A DNA stretch of 64,000 nucleotides from Cyclobacteriaceae bacterium (GTDB lineage: Bacteria; Bacteroidota; Bacteroidia; Cytophagales; Cyclobacteriaceae): the NCBI GenBank assembly GCA_019694875.1, contig JAIBBC010000002.1, positions 434,001 to 498,000 of the forward strand. The letters run 5' to 3'. The notes under the pieces are model-generated. The model was given only the letters and a program-made list of their open reading frames with translations, did no database searches and had not been told where the DNA came from. The position numbers were made by a program, and so were the translations under genes. Within the stretch, counting starts at the first letter, position 1. The number at the start of each line of letters is the position of its first letter. Of this stretch, positions 1 to 8,597 are shown in pieces.

Positions 1-422
1 ATGCCGAACGCTCCATACAACTTTATTTCGAATTCACACGAATGCTTCGGGAACGGTCCTCCTATTACTTGCGTAGCTACGGAATCACACCTGAATTCAA
101 AGCAGGTATTCACCAGGGGGTTGTAATCCGAACCTGCGTTAATTCAATTCGAAAAGCTACCGCCTATCATGGTGACGTGATCAACACGGCTGCTCGGATT
201 CAAAGTAAATGCAACGAATTGGGTAGTGCATTGCTCGTTTCGTCATCACTGACGTTCGCTTTGCCTGACCGGTTCAGAAAACAGTGGAGGGGCTCATTTC
301 ACCTCCGCGGAAAGCAGGAACCGATAGAACTTTTTACAATAAAAGATTCTGAATCACAATTTCCTGTTCAAGCCGTTACGGCCGGGCGTCAAACCTTCAG
401 GCTTTGGCTTAACATTTTTTAG
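1..422 (+). CDS. Class III nucleotide cyclase domain, C-terminal fragment (5' end outside window)
   Basis: The reading frame is open from base 3 with no stop before 420-422, so the gene enters from the left edge and only the last ~140 residues are visible. The fragment carries the typical second half of a class III adenylate/guanylate cyclase catalytic domain: FKAGIHQG, then YHGDVINTAARIQ, which holds the Asn and Arg that stabilise the transition state in this family, and finally F-x-LRGKQEPIEL. The metal-binding aspartates lie upstream of the window. The segment between HQG and YHGD (VVIRTCVNSIRKATA) departs from the usual glycine-containing pattern, so activity cannot be judged. The probable role is making cAMP or cGMP at the membrane or in the cytoplasm. 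No partner gene is visible. Confidence 0.72.
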   Translation, partial: AERSIQLYFEFTRMLRERSSYYLRSYGITPEFKAGIHQGVVIRTCVNSIRKATAYHGDVINTAARIQSKCNELGSALLVSSSLTFALPDRFRKQWRGSFHLRGKQEPIELFTIKDSESQFPVQAVTAGRQTFRLWLNIF

Positions 423-708
423 CCATAGCATCATTTGTACTTCTCTATTCGCTGAGGAGTGCCTGCCGTTAAAATCGTTTTTTTTTCAGGCTCAGTCAGG
501 AATAAACTAACTCAGAAAGTCTTCAGATTCTGTCCAGAATCTCTTCAAATTGATAACTTTTTTTTGGTATCTGACGGGGGATGGTACAATGTATAGCGCT
601 ATTTACTGTTTTATGATCGACCTGAAGAATATCAGTTAAGTTGGGGACTAAAGTCACACAGGATAAGCGATGGATTTTTCAAATTTGAATTTGAGAATTG
701 GATAAAGT
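423..708 (+). promoter_or_regulatory. Upstream region of the cytochrome operon
   Basis: This 286-base gap precedes the OB-fold gene at 709. It contains the palindrome ATAGCGCTAT at 593-602 and a TGA-N6-TCA element (TGAAGAATATCA) at 623-634, about 75 bases before the start codon. No hairpin with a T-run and no clear TTTG / TAnnTTTG promoter was found. The region is AT-rich close to the gene. Confidence 0.4.
623..634. promoter_or_regulatory. Candidate Crp/FNR-type operator (TGA-N6-TCA)
   Basis: TGAAGAATATCA has the TGA-N6-TCA core bound by Crp/FNR-family regulators. Against the FNR consensus TTGAT-N4-ATCAA, the 14-mer CTGAAGAATATCAG matches 7 of 10 defined bases. It lies in the upstream gap of the 709-3682 operon, which encodes cytochromes and periplasmic redox-type proteins. 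One of six such sites in this window. Confidence 0.4.
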
Positions 709-1158
709 ATGAAAACTAAAAGACTGGCTTATACAATCGCTGTCGCTGCAGGTCTTACGCTATTAATTGCAGGTTTCGCGTTTTATGCAATTTTTTTTAA
801 ACCACACCGGTCTGTGGAAGATGAAACAGCCATTGCAGTAACTGCGGGCGAATTATTCAATGATTTCGCCACCAACGAGCCTGAAGCCAATAAACGATAC
901 CTCGATAAGGCGGTTGAAGTTACGGGAGAAGTAATGGAAGTAACGTCTGATATGCAACGGCATCCGGTGGTGATTCTTGCAACAAATGATATCCTTTTTG
1001 GCGTGCGTTGTACAATGGCGGAGGAACATTCAACTCTGAAAGCGGGCGATGCTGTAGCAATTAAAGGAATCTGCAAAGGCTTTTTATCGGATGTAATTAT
1101 TACGGATGGAATCTTACTTGTAACAGATGGAAATCTCAATGAAAAACATGAAAAGTAA
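709..1158 (+). CDS. OB-fold (tRNA_anti-like) membrane-anchored protein
   Basis: A 149-residue protein with one N-terminal hydrophobic segment (about residues 6-29), best read as a membrane anchor or uncleaved signal. It is followed by a domain of the OB-fold tRNA_anti-like family. The family pattern is visible as LDKAVEVTGEV, then VVILATND, LFGVRCTM, and LKAGDAVAIKGICKGF-LSDVIITDGILL. Members sit in the periplasm, and their ligand is mostly unknown. It is the first gene of an operon with two cytochrome-c-like proteins, a YceI protein and a DUF5777 barrel, and its 3' end overlaps the next gene. The context suggests a role in periplasmic redox chemistry, but no catalytic residues can be named. 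Confidence 0.7.
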   Translation: MKTKRLAYTIAVAAGLTLLIAGFAFYAIFFKPHRSVEDETAIAVTAGELFNDFATNEPEANKRYLDKAVEVTGEVMEVTSDMQRHPVVILATNDILFGVRCTMAEEHSTLKAGDAVAIKGICKGFLSDVIITDGILLVTDGNLNEKHEK

Positions 1159-1837
1159 ATGGTTGGGAGTAGTTGTTATTGTGTGTGCGGGTATGCTCAC
1201 AGAGTCGTGCATACATGACACCCTTATTTTACCGGTGCCACCGGAAGAAAACCCGGATCCGGGTTGCTCGAGCGATGGGTCAGTTTGTTTTGAGAGCAGC
1301 GTGCTCCCGATTTTTGTGTCGTCATGCGCGATAACCAAATGTCATAATTCTTCATCGCACCGTGAAGGCTACGTACTGGACAGCTATGCAAATATTATCA
1401 AGCGTGGCATTTCACCCGGAAACGCCAACGGCAGCAAGTTGTATAAAGTTCTCTTCGAAAATGGTGAAGACAGAATGCCACCGGATGGTTCACTGACAAC
1501 GGCTCAGAAGGATTCGATTCGGGTTTGGATCAACGAAGGAGCTAAGAATACGACCAACTGTAATTGCTATTGTGATCCGGAAGCATTCACGTTTGCCGCT
1601 GTTATTGAGCCTTTGATAAACAATAAATGCGTGGGCTGTCATAAACCGGGCTCGCTGAGTGGGAAAATTGACCTCTCTACGTACGCCAAGATTAAAACTC
1701 AGGCCGATAATGGAAAACTCCTGGGAAGTGTTTCGCACGACTCCGGCTTTAAGCCGATGCCTGAAGGCAGTAAGCTTTCGGATTGCGAAATCACGCAAAT
1801 TTCCAAATGGATAGATGCCGGTGCACTTGATAATTAG
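1139..1837 (+). CDS. Periplasmic cytochrome-c-like protein with two domains
   Basis: About 232 residues with a Bacteroidota export signal ending near LTESC, probably a lipoprotein although the lipobox is imperfect. Domain 1 (about 50-135) has the contracted heme-type motif CAITKCH (C-x4-CH) with a possible Met ligand in DRMPPDG. Domain 2 (about 140-232) has a standard heme c motif CVGCH and FKPMPEG. Such domains resemble planctomycete-type (PSCyt) cytochromes. The start at 1139 gives a clean signal peptide; ATGs at 1127 and 1148 are alternatives. It overlaps the end of the OB-fold gene. Domain 2 is closely similar to the protein encoded just downstream, which points to a tandem duplication. 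Electron-transfer function is inferred. Confidence 0.75.
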   Translation: MKNMKSKWLGVVVIVCAGMLTESCIHDTLILPVPPEENPDPGCSSDGSVCFESSVLPIFVSSCAITKCHNSSSHREGYVLDSYANIIKRGISPGNANGSKLYKVLFENGEDRMPPDGSLTTAQKDSIRVWINEGAKNTTNCNCYCDPEAFTFAAVIEPLINNKCVGCHKPGSLSGKIDLSTYAKIKTQADNGKLLGSVSHDSGFKPMPEGSKLSDCEITQISKWIDAGALDN

Positions 1838-1841
1838 ACCT

Positions 1842-2225
1842 ATGAAGATTCGATTATTTTTTTTGAAGACAGGATGGATGCTAATCATCGTGGGCGGATT
1901 GCTAGGCGGATGCTACTACGACAACGAAGAATCGCTGTATGGTATTACCACGTGTGACTCCACGTTTGTTTCAACGTTCAGCAACGATGTGCTTCCGCTG
2001 CTCGAAACATACTGTAACCGGTGCCATGCGGGTAGTTCACCCTCAGGTGACATTTCACTCGATACCTACAGCAACGTAACGAATTATGTAAGTAATGGAA
2101 GCCTGATGGGCAGTATCAAACATGACCCCGGTTTTAAAGCGATGCCGGAGGGTGGTGGAAAATTAAGTCCGTGCGACATAAAAAAGATTCAAAGCTGGAT
2201 CGATGCAGGTGCAGCCAACAATTAA
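1842..2225 (+). CDS. Small cytochrome c lipoprotein
   Basis: About 127 residues. The start at 1842 is chosen because it directly precedes a basic N-terminus and a hydrophobic stretch ending in LLGGC, a good lipobox; the in-frame ATG at 1815 lies inside the upstream gene. The mature part has one heme c motif, CNRCH, and a candidate Met axial ligand in FKAMPEG. It ends in IQSWIDAGAANN, which matches the end of the preceding protein (ISKWIDAGALDN). The protein is therefore probably a mono-heme periplasmic electron carrier anchored to a membrane by lipid. It lies 4 bases after the preceding gene and 13 before the YceI gene, so all are one operon. Confidence 0.78.
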   Translation: MKIRLFFLKTGWMLIIVGGLLGGCYYDNEESLYGITTCDSTFVSTFSNDVLPLLETYCNRCHAGSSPSGDISLDTYSNVTNYVSNGSLMGSIKHDPGFKAMPEGGGKLSPCDIKKIQSWIDAGAANN

Positions 2226-2238
2226 ACCTTTTCTTATT

Positions 2239-2790
2239 ATGAAACGAATATTGATGATATGCTTCCTGACAAGCATGAGCAGTGCATTGTTTTCGCAGAC
2301 ACTGTTTATGACAAGAAGCGGCCAGATTTCTTTTTTCTCGAAAACATCCGTGGAAAACATCGATGCAGTCAATAATGAAGTGACGAGTATTCTCAATACC
2401 GGAACCGGAGAAGTTGTTTTTGCCGTGCTGGTAAAAAGTTTCCGCTTCGAGAAAGCGCTGATGGAAGAACACTTCAATGAGAACTACATGGAGTCAGACA
2501 AATTTCCGAAAGCAACCTTTCAGGGCAAGATCACAAATCTGGCGTCAATCGATTTTGCAAAAGATGGCTCTTATCCGGTAACCATTCAGGGCGATCTTAC
2601 CCTGCATAATGTCAAGCAACCGGTAAACGCTTCCGGACAGCTTGAAGTCGGCAACGGCAAATTAATTCTGAAAGGAAATTTTATCGTTACCCTGGCTGAT
2701 TATAAAATCGAAGTGCCATCGCTGGTTACTGAAAAAATTTCCAAAACGATCGACATCCGCGTTAACTGTAATTATGAACCTAAGAAATAA
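2239..2790 (+). CDS. YceI family protein
   Basis: About 183 residues with a signal peptide ending in LFSQ. The body matches the YceI lipocalin-like barrel: GQISFFSKTSVENIDAVNN near the start, FRFEKALMEEHFNENYMES-x-KFPKATF in the middle, and YPVTIQGDLTLHNVKQPV towards the end. YceI proteins bind isoprenoid-like lipids such as polyprenyl pyrophosphate or quinones in the periplasm. The start at 2239 follows the stop of the cytochrome gene by 13 bases. It is the first of three YceI paralogues in the window. Its place between cytochromes and an outer-membrane barrel suggests quinone handling or redox damage control, which is inference. Confidence 0.85.
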   Translation: MKRILMICFLTSMSSALFSQTLFMTRSGQISFFSKTSVENIDAVNNEVTSILNTGTGEVVFAVLVKSFRFEKALMEEHFNENYMESDKFPKATFQGKITNLASIDFAKDGSYPVTIQGDLTLHNVKQPVNASGQLEVGNGKLILKGNFIVTLADYKIEVPSLVTEKISKTIDIRVNCNYEPKK

Positions 2791-3682
2791 GATCATAGTA
2801 TTTGGCATCGGGACGTTAGTAACATTCACCCTTCCTACCTTCGCACAGGACGATCTGATGAAAATGCTGGATGATGAAACAACCGACAAGAACAAAACTG
2901 AATTCACCACGGCAACCTTCAAAACAACGCGGTTAATTAATGGTCACTCGATTGAAAACGTAGCGCTCGGGGTTCTTGATTTCCGGATTTCGCACCGGTT
3001 CGGGTTTATCAGCAGCGGAGCATATGAACTTTGGGGCCTGGACAACGCATCCATGCGGATGGGTTTTGATTATGGCTTAACCAAACGCCTGATGATCGGT
3101 GTGGGCCGCAGTACATATCAAAAGCAATACGATGGATTTGCAAAGTTTAAGGTTTTACGACAGTCTTCCGGAGCGAGAAACATGCCGCTGTCCCTGAGCG
3201 TTGTGGGAACGGTGATGTATAAGTCGCTGAAGTTTGATGACCCAACCCGAACCAATTACCAGAGCTCTAATTTTTATTATTGCGGACAAATCATTTTTGC
3301 GCGCAAGTTTACGGAAGGAATATCGCTTCAGCTGGTGCCTACAGTTGTTCACTACAATTTCGTACCAACAGCTAACGATCCAAACGATCTTTTCTCGCTT
3401 GGCGCGGGAGGACGTTTTAAAATTAGTAAACGCGTGAGTGTAAATGTTGAATATTATTACCAGTTGCCGGCTAATCAGTTTGCGGGAACGTATAACTCGT
3501 TATCGGTTGGCTTTGATGTGGAAACCGGTGGCCACGTATTTCAACTATACATGACCAATTCAACGGGTATGACGGAGCGCACGTTTATTTCTGAAACAAC
3601 AGGCGATTTCTTTAAAGGTGATATCCGGCTTGGCTTTACGATCTCAAGAGTGTTTACGATCCGTAAACCGCGCGTTGATTAA
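2774..3682 (+). CDS. DUF5777 family outer-membrane beta-barrel protein
   Basis: 302 residues with a signal peptide ending TLPTFAQ and a body rich in alternating aromatic strands, as expected for an outer-membrane barrel. The segment ENVALGVLDFRISHRFG, then YELWGLDNASMRMG and YGLTKRLMIGVGRS, is the recognisable core of the DUF5777 family of Bacteroidota. It overlaps the end of the YceI gene by 17 bases and closes the operon. It converges on the VIT-family gene with only 4 bases between stops. The family has no known biochemical function; association with cytochromes and YceI proteins is the only clue here. Confidence 0.75.
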   Translation: MNLRNKIIVFGIGTLVTFTLPTFAQDDLMKMLDDETTDKNKTEFTTATFKTTRLINGHSIENVALGVLDFRISHRFGFISSGAYELWGLDNASMRMGFDYGLTKRLMIGVGRSTYQKQYDGFAKFKVLRQSSGARNMPLSLSVVGTVMYKSLKFDDPTRTNYQSSNFYYCGQIIFARKFTEGISLQLVPTVVHYNFVPTANDPNDLFSLGAGGRFKISKRVSVNVEYYYQLPANQFAGTYNSLSVGFDVETGGHVFQLYMTNSTGMTERTFISETTGDFFKGDIRLGFTISRVFTIRKPRVD

Positions 3683-3686
3683 CGTG

Positions 3687-4391
3687 CTACACTCCGTGTA
3701 CGCCAAACAGATATCCCACCAGGGCTGATATTCCCATAGCAAGTGTTCCCCAGATAGTAATGCGCGCGATGGCTTTCATTACTCCGGAACCACCCGTTCT
3801 GGCTGCAATTGCCCCAAGGATCATCAGCGAAACGATCGTTGATCCGTAGAGCCAGTATTCCATACCGTTAATCGGTGCGAGAAGTGCTACGATCAAGGGC
3901 AGAAGACCCCCAACAGTAAATGAGGCGCCTGATGCGAGCGCAGCCTGAATTGGATTCGCTTGCGTGATCTCGTTAATTCCAAGCTCATCGCGCACATGCG
4001 CTGCAAGTGCATCTTTTTCTGTAAGCTCAACAGCTACCTGCATTGCCGTTTCTTTTTTCAGACCCCTTTTTTCATAAATCGCAGCCAGAATATTCAACTC
4101 AACTTCGGGCATGGTTCTGAGTTCTTCCGCTTCACGCGCGATGTCGGATTTTTCTGTATCCATCTGTGAACTAACAGAAACATACTCACCGGCCGCCATC
4201 GACAACGCACCGGCTACCAGGCCAGCAAGTGTTGCCAACGCGATCGGGTCGCGCAACGTGCTGGCAGCAGCTACACCAATAGCCAAACTTGAAACCGATA
4301 TGATCCCATCGTTCGCACCGAGTACGGCAGCCCGCAACCAGTTGCTTCTGTGGATATAATGACTGTCGAGGTAGTTTTCAATTGTGACCAT
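3687..4391 (-). CDS. VIT1/CCC1 family transporter
   Basis: About 234 residues. The sequence HYIHRSNWLRAAVLGANDG near the start is the family signature of vacuolar-iron-transporter-like proteins, followed by about five membrane segments with small-residue packing (GLVAGALSMAAGEYVSVSSQ, then ALASGASFTVGGLLPLIVALL). Family members move Fe2+ or Mn2+ out of the cytoplasm by proton exchange. The cytosolic segment between helices 2 and 3 is charged and helical (about 75-140), as in metal-binding VIT domains. The start at 4391 is preferred over an upstream in-frame ATG at 4421 because the family motif follows it at the usual distance. No metal-responsive regulator is adjacent. Confidence 0.85.
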   Translation of the reverse strand: MVTIENYLDSHYIHRSNWLRAAVLGANDGIISVSSLAIGVAAASTLRDPIALATLAGLVAGALSMAAGEYVSVSSQMDTEKSDIAREAEELRTMPEVELNILAAIYEKRGLKKETAMQVAVELTEKDALAAHVRDELGINEITQANPIQAALASGASFTVGGLLPLIVALLAPINGMEYWLYGSTIVSLMILGAIAARTGGSGVMKAIARITIWGTLAMGISALVGYLFGVHGV

Positions 4392-4492
4392 ATGCGTAAA
4401 GGCAAATAATTCCCTTATCAAATATACACAGGCATTTTAGGAAATGCCCGCATTTCCGCAAGATCAATGACATGAATTTGGTTATACCCTTC

Positions 4493-6937
4493 TTACTCGC
4501 TTCGCAGCGAGCTAACCGGATTGCTGACAGCACCCTTAAATGCTTGTGTTCCAACCGTAACCCACGCAATGAAGAGCGTGAATATTCCCGATAACGCGAA
4601 CACCCACCAGCCGATCGTTACGCGATACGCGAAACCCTGCAGCCATTGTTCCATAAACCACCAGGAAACGGGTACGGCAATGATAAATGCAAGCACCACA
4701 AGCGCCAGGAAATCCTTTGAGAACAGGCTAACGATCTGCGAAACGCTTGAGCCCAATACTTTACGGATCCCGATTTCTTTTGTGCGCTGTTCCACACTGT
4801 AGGCCGCCAGCCCGAAGAGCCCCAGGCATCCAATAAAAATTGCCATGCACGAAGCGACAGTGAAAATGATGCTGTATTGTTGCTCAGTGCTATACTTGGC
4901 AGCGAATGTTTGATCGAGAAATTGAAATTCAAACGGGTTTCCGGGAAAATTTTTCTTATAAAACTTTTCAAGCGTTGCCAGCTGGGAAGGGATATCAGTG
5001 CCTGCGAGTTTCACGGTGTAATAGTTACCGTTACGTGCCGGGATAAAGATAATCGGGTCGATGGTGTATTGTACCGACAAATGGTGATAGTCCTTAATAA
5101 CACCCCGCACCATTAATTCACGTTCTTCCCATTTTATTTTTTGCCCGATGGCATCTTCGGGTGTACTAAAACCAAGTGACCCTGCGGCCCGCTCGTTGAC
5201 AATAACGTATTCGATATCATTCCATGATTTCCCGCACATTTCCGGTGTAAAATTTTGCCCTGCCGCCAGTTCAATTTCATACGTGCCGAGGTAGCGATCG
5301 TCAATCGTAATAATATTGTATCCGATTTTCTCATCACCCGGAACCGGGTTTAACCGCGTAATACCTGACGTTGAAAAATTGAAGCCATCGCCCGGCACAT
5401 TTCCTGAACGACAGAAACGCTGAATAAAAGATGTTTGGTTGATTTCACCTTCAAATGCTGCGCTCCGGTCGCGGAATGTATTATCCCGATTAACTTCTGC
5501 TCCGCGGATCACTAATAACTGACCAGCATTCATTCCCAAGTCTTTTTCCTGCATAAATTTCCACTGCTGGAAAAGTATCAGTGTGGCAGCAATCAGCATC
5601 AGCGAAATGGAAAATTGAAACACTACCAGCGCCTTGCGAACAAATACACCTTTCGTTGATTTGCTGAAAACACCCTTAAGCACTTTTGAAGGATTGAATG
5701 ACGAAAGTACGAAAGCCGTGTACGCTCCCGAACCGGCAGTACCAACAACAAGAATCGCGAGGGCGAACATCCAAAAGCTCGTATTATTCAATATTTGTAA
5801 ATCGATGGTCTTGCCAATAATATTTGCATACGGTGTCTGTAATGCGGTAACCAATGTTATAGCCAACGCAAACGCAATCATATTCAACATGGCCGACTCA
5901 CCCAAAAATTGCCGGATAAGTTGCGACCTGCTTGCACCAACTACTTTACGGATGCCGACTTCTTTCGCACGTTTCAGCGCACTTGCAGTGGAAAGATTAA
6001 TGTAATTGAACCACGCGATAACGAGAATCAAACCTGCGATGCCGCCCAGCAGGTAAACAAATTTTAAACTGCCGAATGTTGGAAGCGGATCGGTGAGCGA
6101 TCGGCCAAGATGCATGTCCGCCATCGGCTGCAATACAATCGAGCTGGTTTCTTCGGGGTTAGCTGTGCGTTCAAGTTTGGTGTATTGATCGGAAACTGCA
6201 ATTGCATTGGCGTCCGGTTCTAAGGTTACGTACGTGAACAACCACTGACTGCCAGTGCCATCCATGCTGGCCCACATTTCGTTGCCGTTGAGGTTCGCAA
6301 CGTTGTACAAAGTTTGAATCGAAAAAACCATGTCGTACCGGAGGTCAGAATACTCCGGCATATCTTCGTACACAGCCTCGACTGTATACAAAGTTTTTCC
6401 AAACTGATTATTCAGCGTTATGGTTTTGCCGATTGCAGGCTCTGTTCCGAAATAGCGCTCGCTGGTTTTTTTGGAAAGAGCAACAACATTTGGTTTTGCA
6501 AGGGATGTTGAATTTCCTTCCGTTACCGGGAACGTGAAAAATCCAAAGAAACCTGCATCCGCGTATACGAAGTTATTTTCACGAAAGGATTTATCAACTT
6601 CTCCGCGAGCGTTTTCGTAGCTAACCACGCCCGTACCGAGATTGGTACCTTCCGCCAGCCGGCAAAATTGATCAATACCACTGATTGTAGACGCAGCCTG
6701 CGGTGCAAAGCCGGGCGCTGTGTAGCCATCATATTGCCCTTCACCCTTTTCGTGCAACACACGGTAAAGAGATGAAGCATTTGTATGGAATGCGTTGTAA
6801 CTCTTTTCAAAGGCGATGTATTGTGTAATCATCATAAACGCGGTCATGCCAAGGCAAAGCCCAAGCGTGTTGATGATCGTGAAGGTCAGGTTCTTCTGGA
6901 GATTCCGGAAGGCGAGGGTCAGGTAGTTGGTGAACAT
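4493..6937 (-). CDS. ABC transporter permease with two FtsX domains
   Basis: 814 residues in the common Bacteroidota architecture: TM1 (about 20-40), a large periplasmic MacB-like domain, three TM segments (about 285-420) with the FtsX core FNYINLSTASALKRAKEVG, then a second copy with TM at about 430-450, another periplasmic domain, and a final FtsX core (VEQRTKEIGIRKVLGSS) with three TM segments. Each half keeps the EIGIRKVLG / EVGIRKVVG coupling element that docks to an ATPase. No ATP-binding subunit lies nearby, so the partner is encoded elsewhere. Such permeases act in mechanotransmission or export of peptides or lipoproteins; the substrate cannot be inferred. Confidence 0.85.
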   Translation of the reverse strand: MFTNYLTLAFRNLQKNLTFTIINTLGLCLGMTAFMMITQYIAFEKSYNAFHTNASSLYRVLHEKGEGQYDGYTAPGFAPQAASTISGIDQFCRLAEGTNLGTGVVSYENARGEVDKSFRENNFVYADAGFFGFFTFPVTEGNSTSLAKPNVVALSKKTSERYFGTEPAIGKTITLNNQFGKTLYTVEAVYEDMPEYSDLRYDMVFSIQTLYNVANLNGNEMWASMDGTGSQWLFTYVTLEPDANAIAVSDQYTKLERTANPEETSSIVLQPMADMHLGRSLTDPLPTFGSLKFVYLLGGIAGLILVIAWFNYINLSTASALKRAKEVGIRKVVGASRSQLIRQFLGESAMLNMIAFALAITLVTALQTPYANIIGKTIDLQILNNTSFWMFALAILVVGTAGSGAYTAFVLSSFNPSKVLKGVFSKSTKGVFVRKALVVFQFSISLMLIAATLILFQQWKFMQEKDLGMNAGQLLVIRGAEVNRDNTFRDRSAAFEGEINQTSFIQRFCRSGNVPGDGFNFSTSGITRLNPVPGDEKIGYNIITIDDRYLGTYEIELAAGQNFTPEMCGKSWNDIEYVIVNERAAGSLGFSTPEDAIGQKIKWEERELMVRGVIKDYHHLSVQYTIDPIIFIPARNGNYYTVKLAGTDIPSQLATLEKFYKKNFPGNPFEFQFLDQTFAAKYSTEQQYSIIFTVASCMAIFIGCLGLFGLAAYSVEQRTKEIGIRKVLGSSVSQIVSLFSKDFLALVVLAFIIAVPVSWWFMEQWLQGFAYRVTIGWWVFALSGIFTLFIAWVTVGTQAFKGAVSNPVSSLRSE

Positions 6938-7119
6938 ACGGTGGCGTGAATGCTTGCCTTGTTACAACATCTGTGCCTCAGAAATGTTTTTATAATGTGC
7001 TTTGATTTTGACGTTTTTCTCCATTTCGACCGGACGTTTTTGGGAAGGCTTGTCCGTTACCGGACGCGCAACGGTATGACTTCCTGAAACAAATACGCGG
7101 CATTCATGTTATTTAATCC

Positions 7120-8595
7120 ATGATTCAGGCCGAAATTTCCCTTGTATTTCCACACCAATTGTTTGAAGATAATCCCGCTATCTGCAGAGATCGCGTGGTA
7201 GCACTCGTTGAGGATGAATTATTTTTTAGGCAATTCAAGTTTCATAAGAAGAAGCTCGTTCTCCACCGGGCGTCAATGAAGGCTTACGAAGACGAACTGG
7301 TCCGCAAGAAAATCACTACGCGCTATTTTTCAAGCTGCGAATACCATTCCTTGCACGAAGTCATCCAGTCGCTCGCAAATGCGGGAGTGAAGAAGTTTCA
7401 CGTTGTTAACCCGGTCGATTATCTGCTCGAAAGACGGCTTGAACGATATGCATCCCGATACAAGATTGCTATTCAATATTATGATTCACCTGGCTTTATC
7501 TGCACAGAAAAATACCTGAAAGAATTTTTCACTTCGCGAAAGCGGTATTTCCTGACCGACTTCTACATCGAACAACGCAAGCGACTGAATATTTTGATGG
7601 ATGATGGAAATCCGGCAGGAGGAAAGTGGACTTTTGATACAGAGAACCGGAAGAAGATGCCGGCATCCGTTATTCCACCCGCATTGCCGGAGTTTTCAAA
7701 AAGCAAATTTTTGAAGGAGGCTATAACCTATGTTGAAGAAAACTTTCCGGATTATTATGGTGAAGCTGATCAGTTTATCTATCCGGTAACGAGGAATGAG
7801 GCCCGGATAAACCTTGAAAACTTCCTCGCGGATCGATTTCAGTACTATGGAATTTATCAGGATGCTATTGCTGACAAGAACTCTTACCTCTTTCATTCCG
7901 TGCTCACGCCCGCACTCAATACAGGCTTGCTTACGCCTGCTGAAATTCTGGAGGAGACCCTGGCGTTTGTAAGAAGAAATAAAGTGCCGATCAATTCAGT
8001 AGAAGGTTTCATACGGCAGGTGTTGGGCTGGCGCGAGTTTGTGCGAGCTGTGTACATCCGCGAAGGCGTGAAGCAGCGCACTGCCAACTATTGGGATCAT
8101 ACCCGGAAAATTCCGGAATCTTTTTGGAATGCTTCCACCGGTATCGAACCGGTTGATAACGTGATCCGCAAGGTGTTGAAGACTTCTTACACTAACCACA
8201 TCGAGCGATTGATGGTGATGGGCAATTTCATGCTATTGTGCGAATTTGATCCCGATCAGGTTTACCGGTGGTTTATGGAGTTGTTTATCGATGCGTACGA
8301 TTGGGTAATGGTACCGAACGTGTATGGCATGAGCCAGTTTGCCGATGGCGGATTGATGAGCACGAAACCCTATGTTTCAGGTTCAAACTACCTGTTGAAG
8401 ATGAGCAACTACAAAAAAGGAGAGTGGTGTGAAACCTGGGACGCCCTGTATTGGCATTTTATCAACAAGCATCGGGAAATGTTCTTGAAAAACCCGCGCA
8501 TGTCGATGATGGTTCGTCAGTATGATAAGATGGAGAAAAGCCGTAAGAAACAGCTTGCAAACACACGCGATAAATTCATGGCAGGAATGAAGTAG
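7120..8595 (+). CDS. Cryptochrome/photolyase-related protein without the full Fe-S ligand set
   Basis: 491 residues of the prokaryotic photolyase-related (PhrB-like, DPRP) family: N-terminal Rossmann-like antenna domain, then a helical FAD domain with GWREFVRAVY, HIERLMVMGNF, WVMVPNVYGMSQFADGG and TKPY. Characterised PhrB uses four Cys for a 4Fe-4S cluster. Here the position 15 residues before the (H)H pair is not Cys, the CxxC after KMS is absent (KMSNYKKGEWC), and only Cys437 may remain. The first His of the PhrB His-His pair is Asn359, the second is His360. FAD-dependent light-driven DNA repair or signalling is expected for the family; the missing cluster makes the role uncertain. The gene is transcribed alone. 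Confidence 0.8.
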   Translation: MIQAEISLVFPHQLFEDNPAICRDRVVALVEDELFFRQFKFHKKKLVLHRASMKAYEDELVRKKITTRYFSSCEYHSLHEVIQSLANAGVKKFHVVNPVDYLLERRLERYASRYKIAIQYYDSPGFICTEKYLKEFFTSRKRYFLTDFYIEQRKRLNILMDDGNPAGGKWTFDTENRKKMPASVIPPALPEFSKSKFLKEAITYVEENFPDYYGEADQFIYPVTRNEARINLENFLADRFQYYGIYQDAIADKNSYLFHSVLTPALNTGLLTPAEILEETLAFVRRNKVPINSVEGFIRQVLGWREFVRAVYIREGVKQRTANYWDHTRKIPESFWNASTGIEPVDNVIRKVLKTSYTNHIERLMVMGNFMLLCEFDPDQVYRWFMELFIDAYDWVMVPNVYGMSQFADGGLMSTKPYVSGSNYLLKMSNYKKGEWCETWDALYWHFINKHREMFLKNPRMSMMVRQYDKMEKSRKKQLANTRDKFMAGMK

Positions 8596-8597
8596 AT

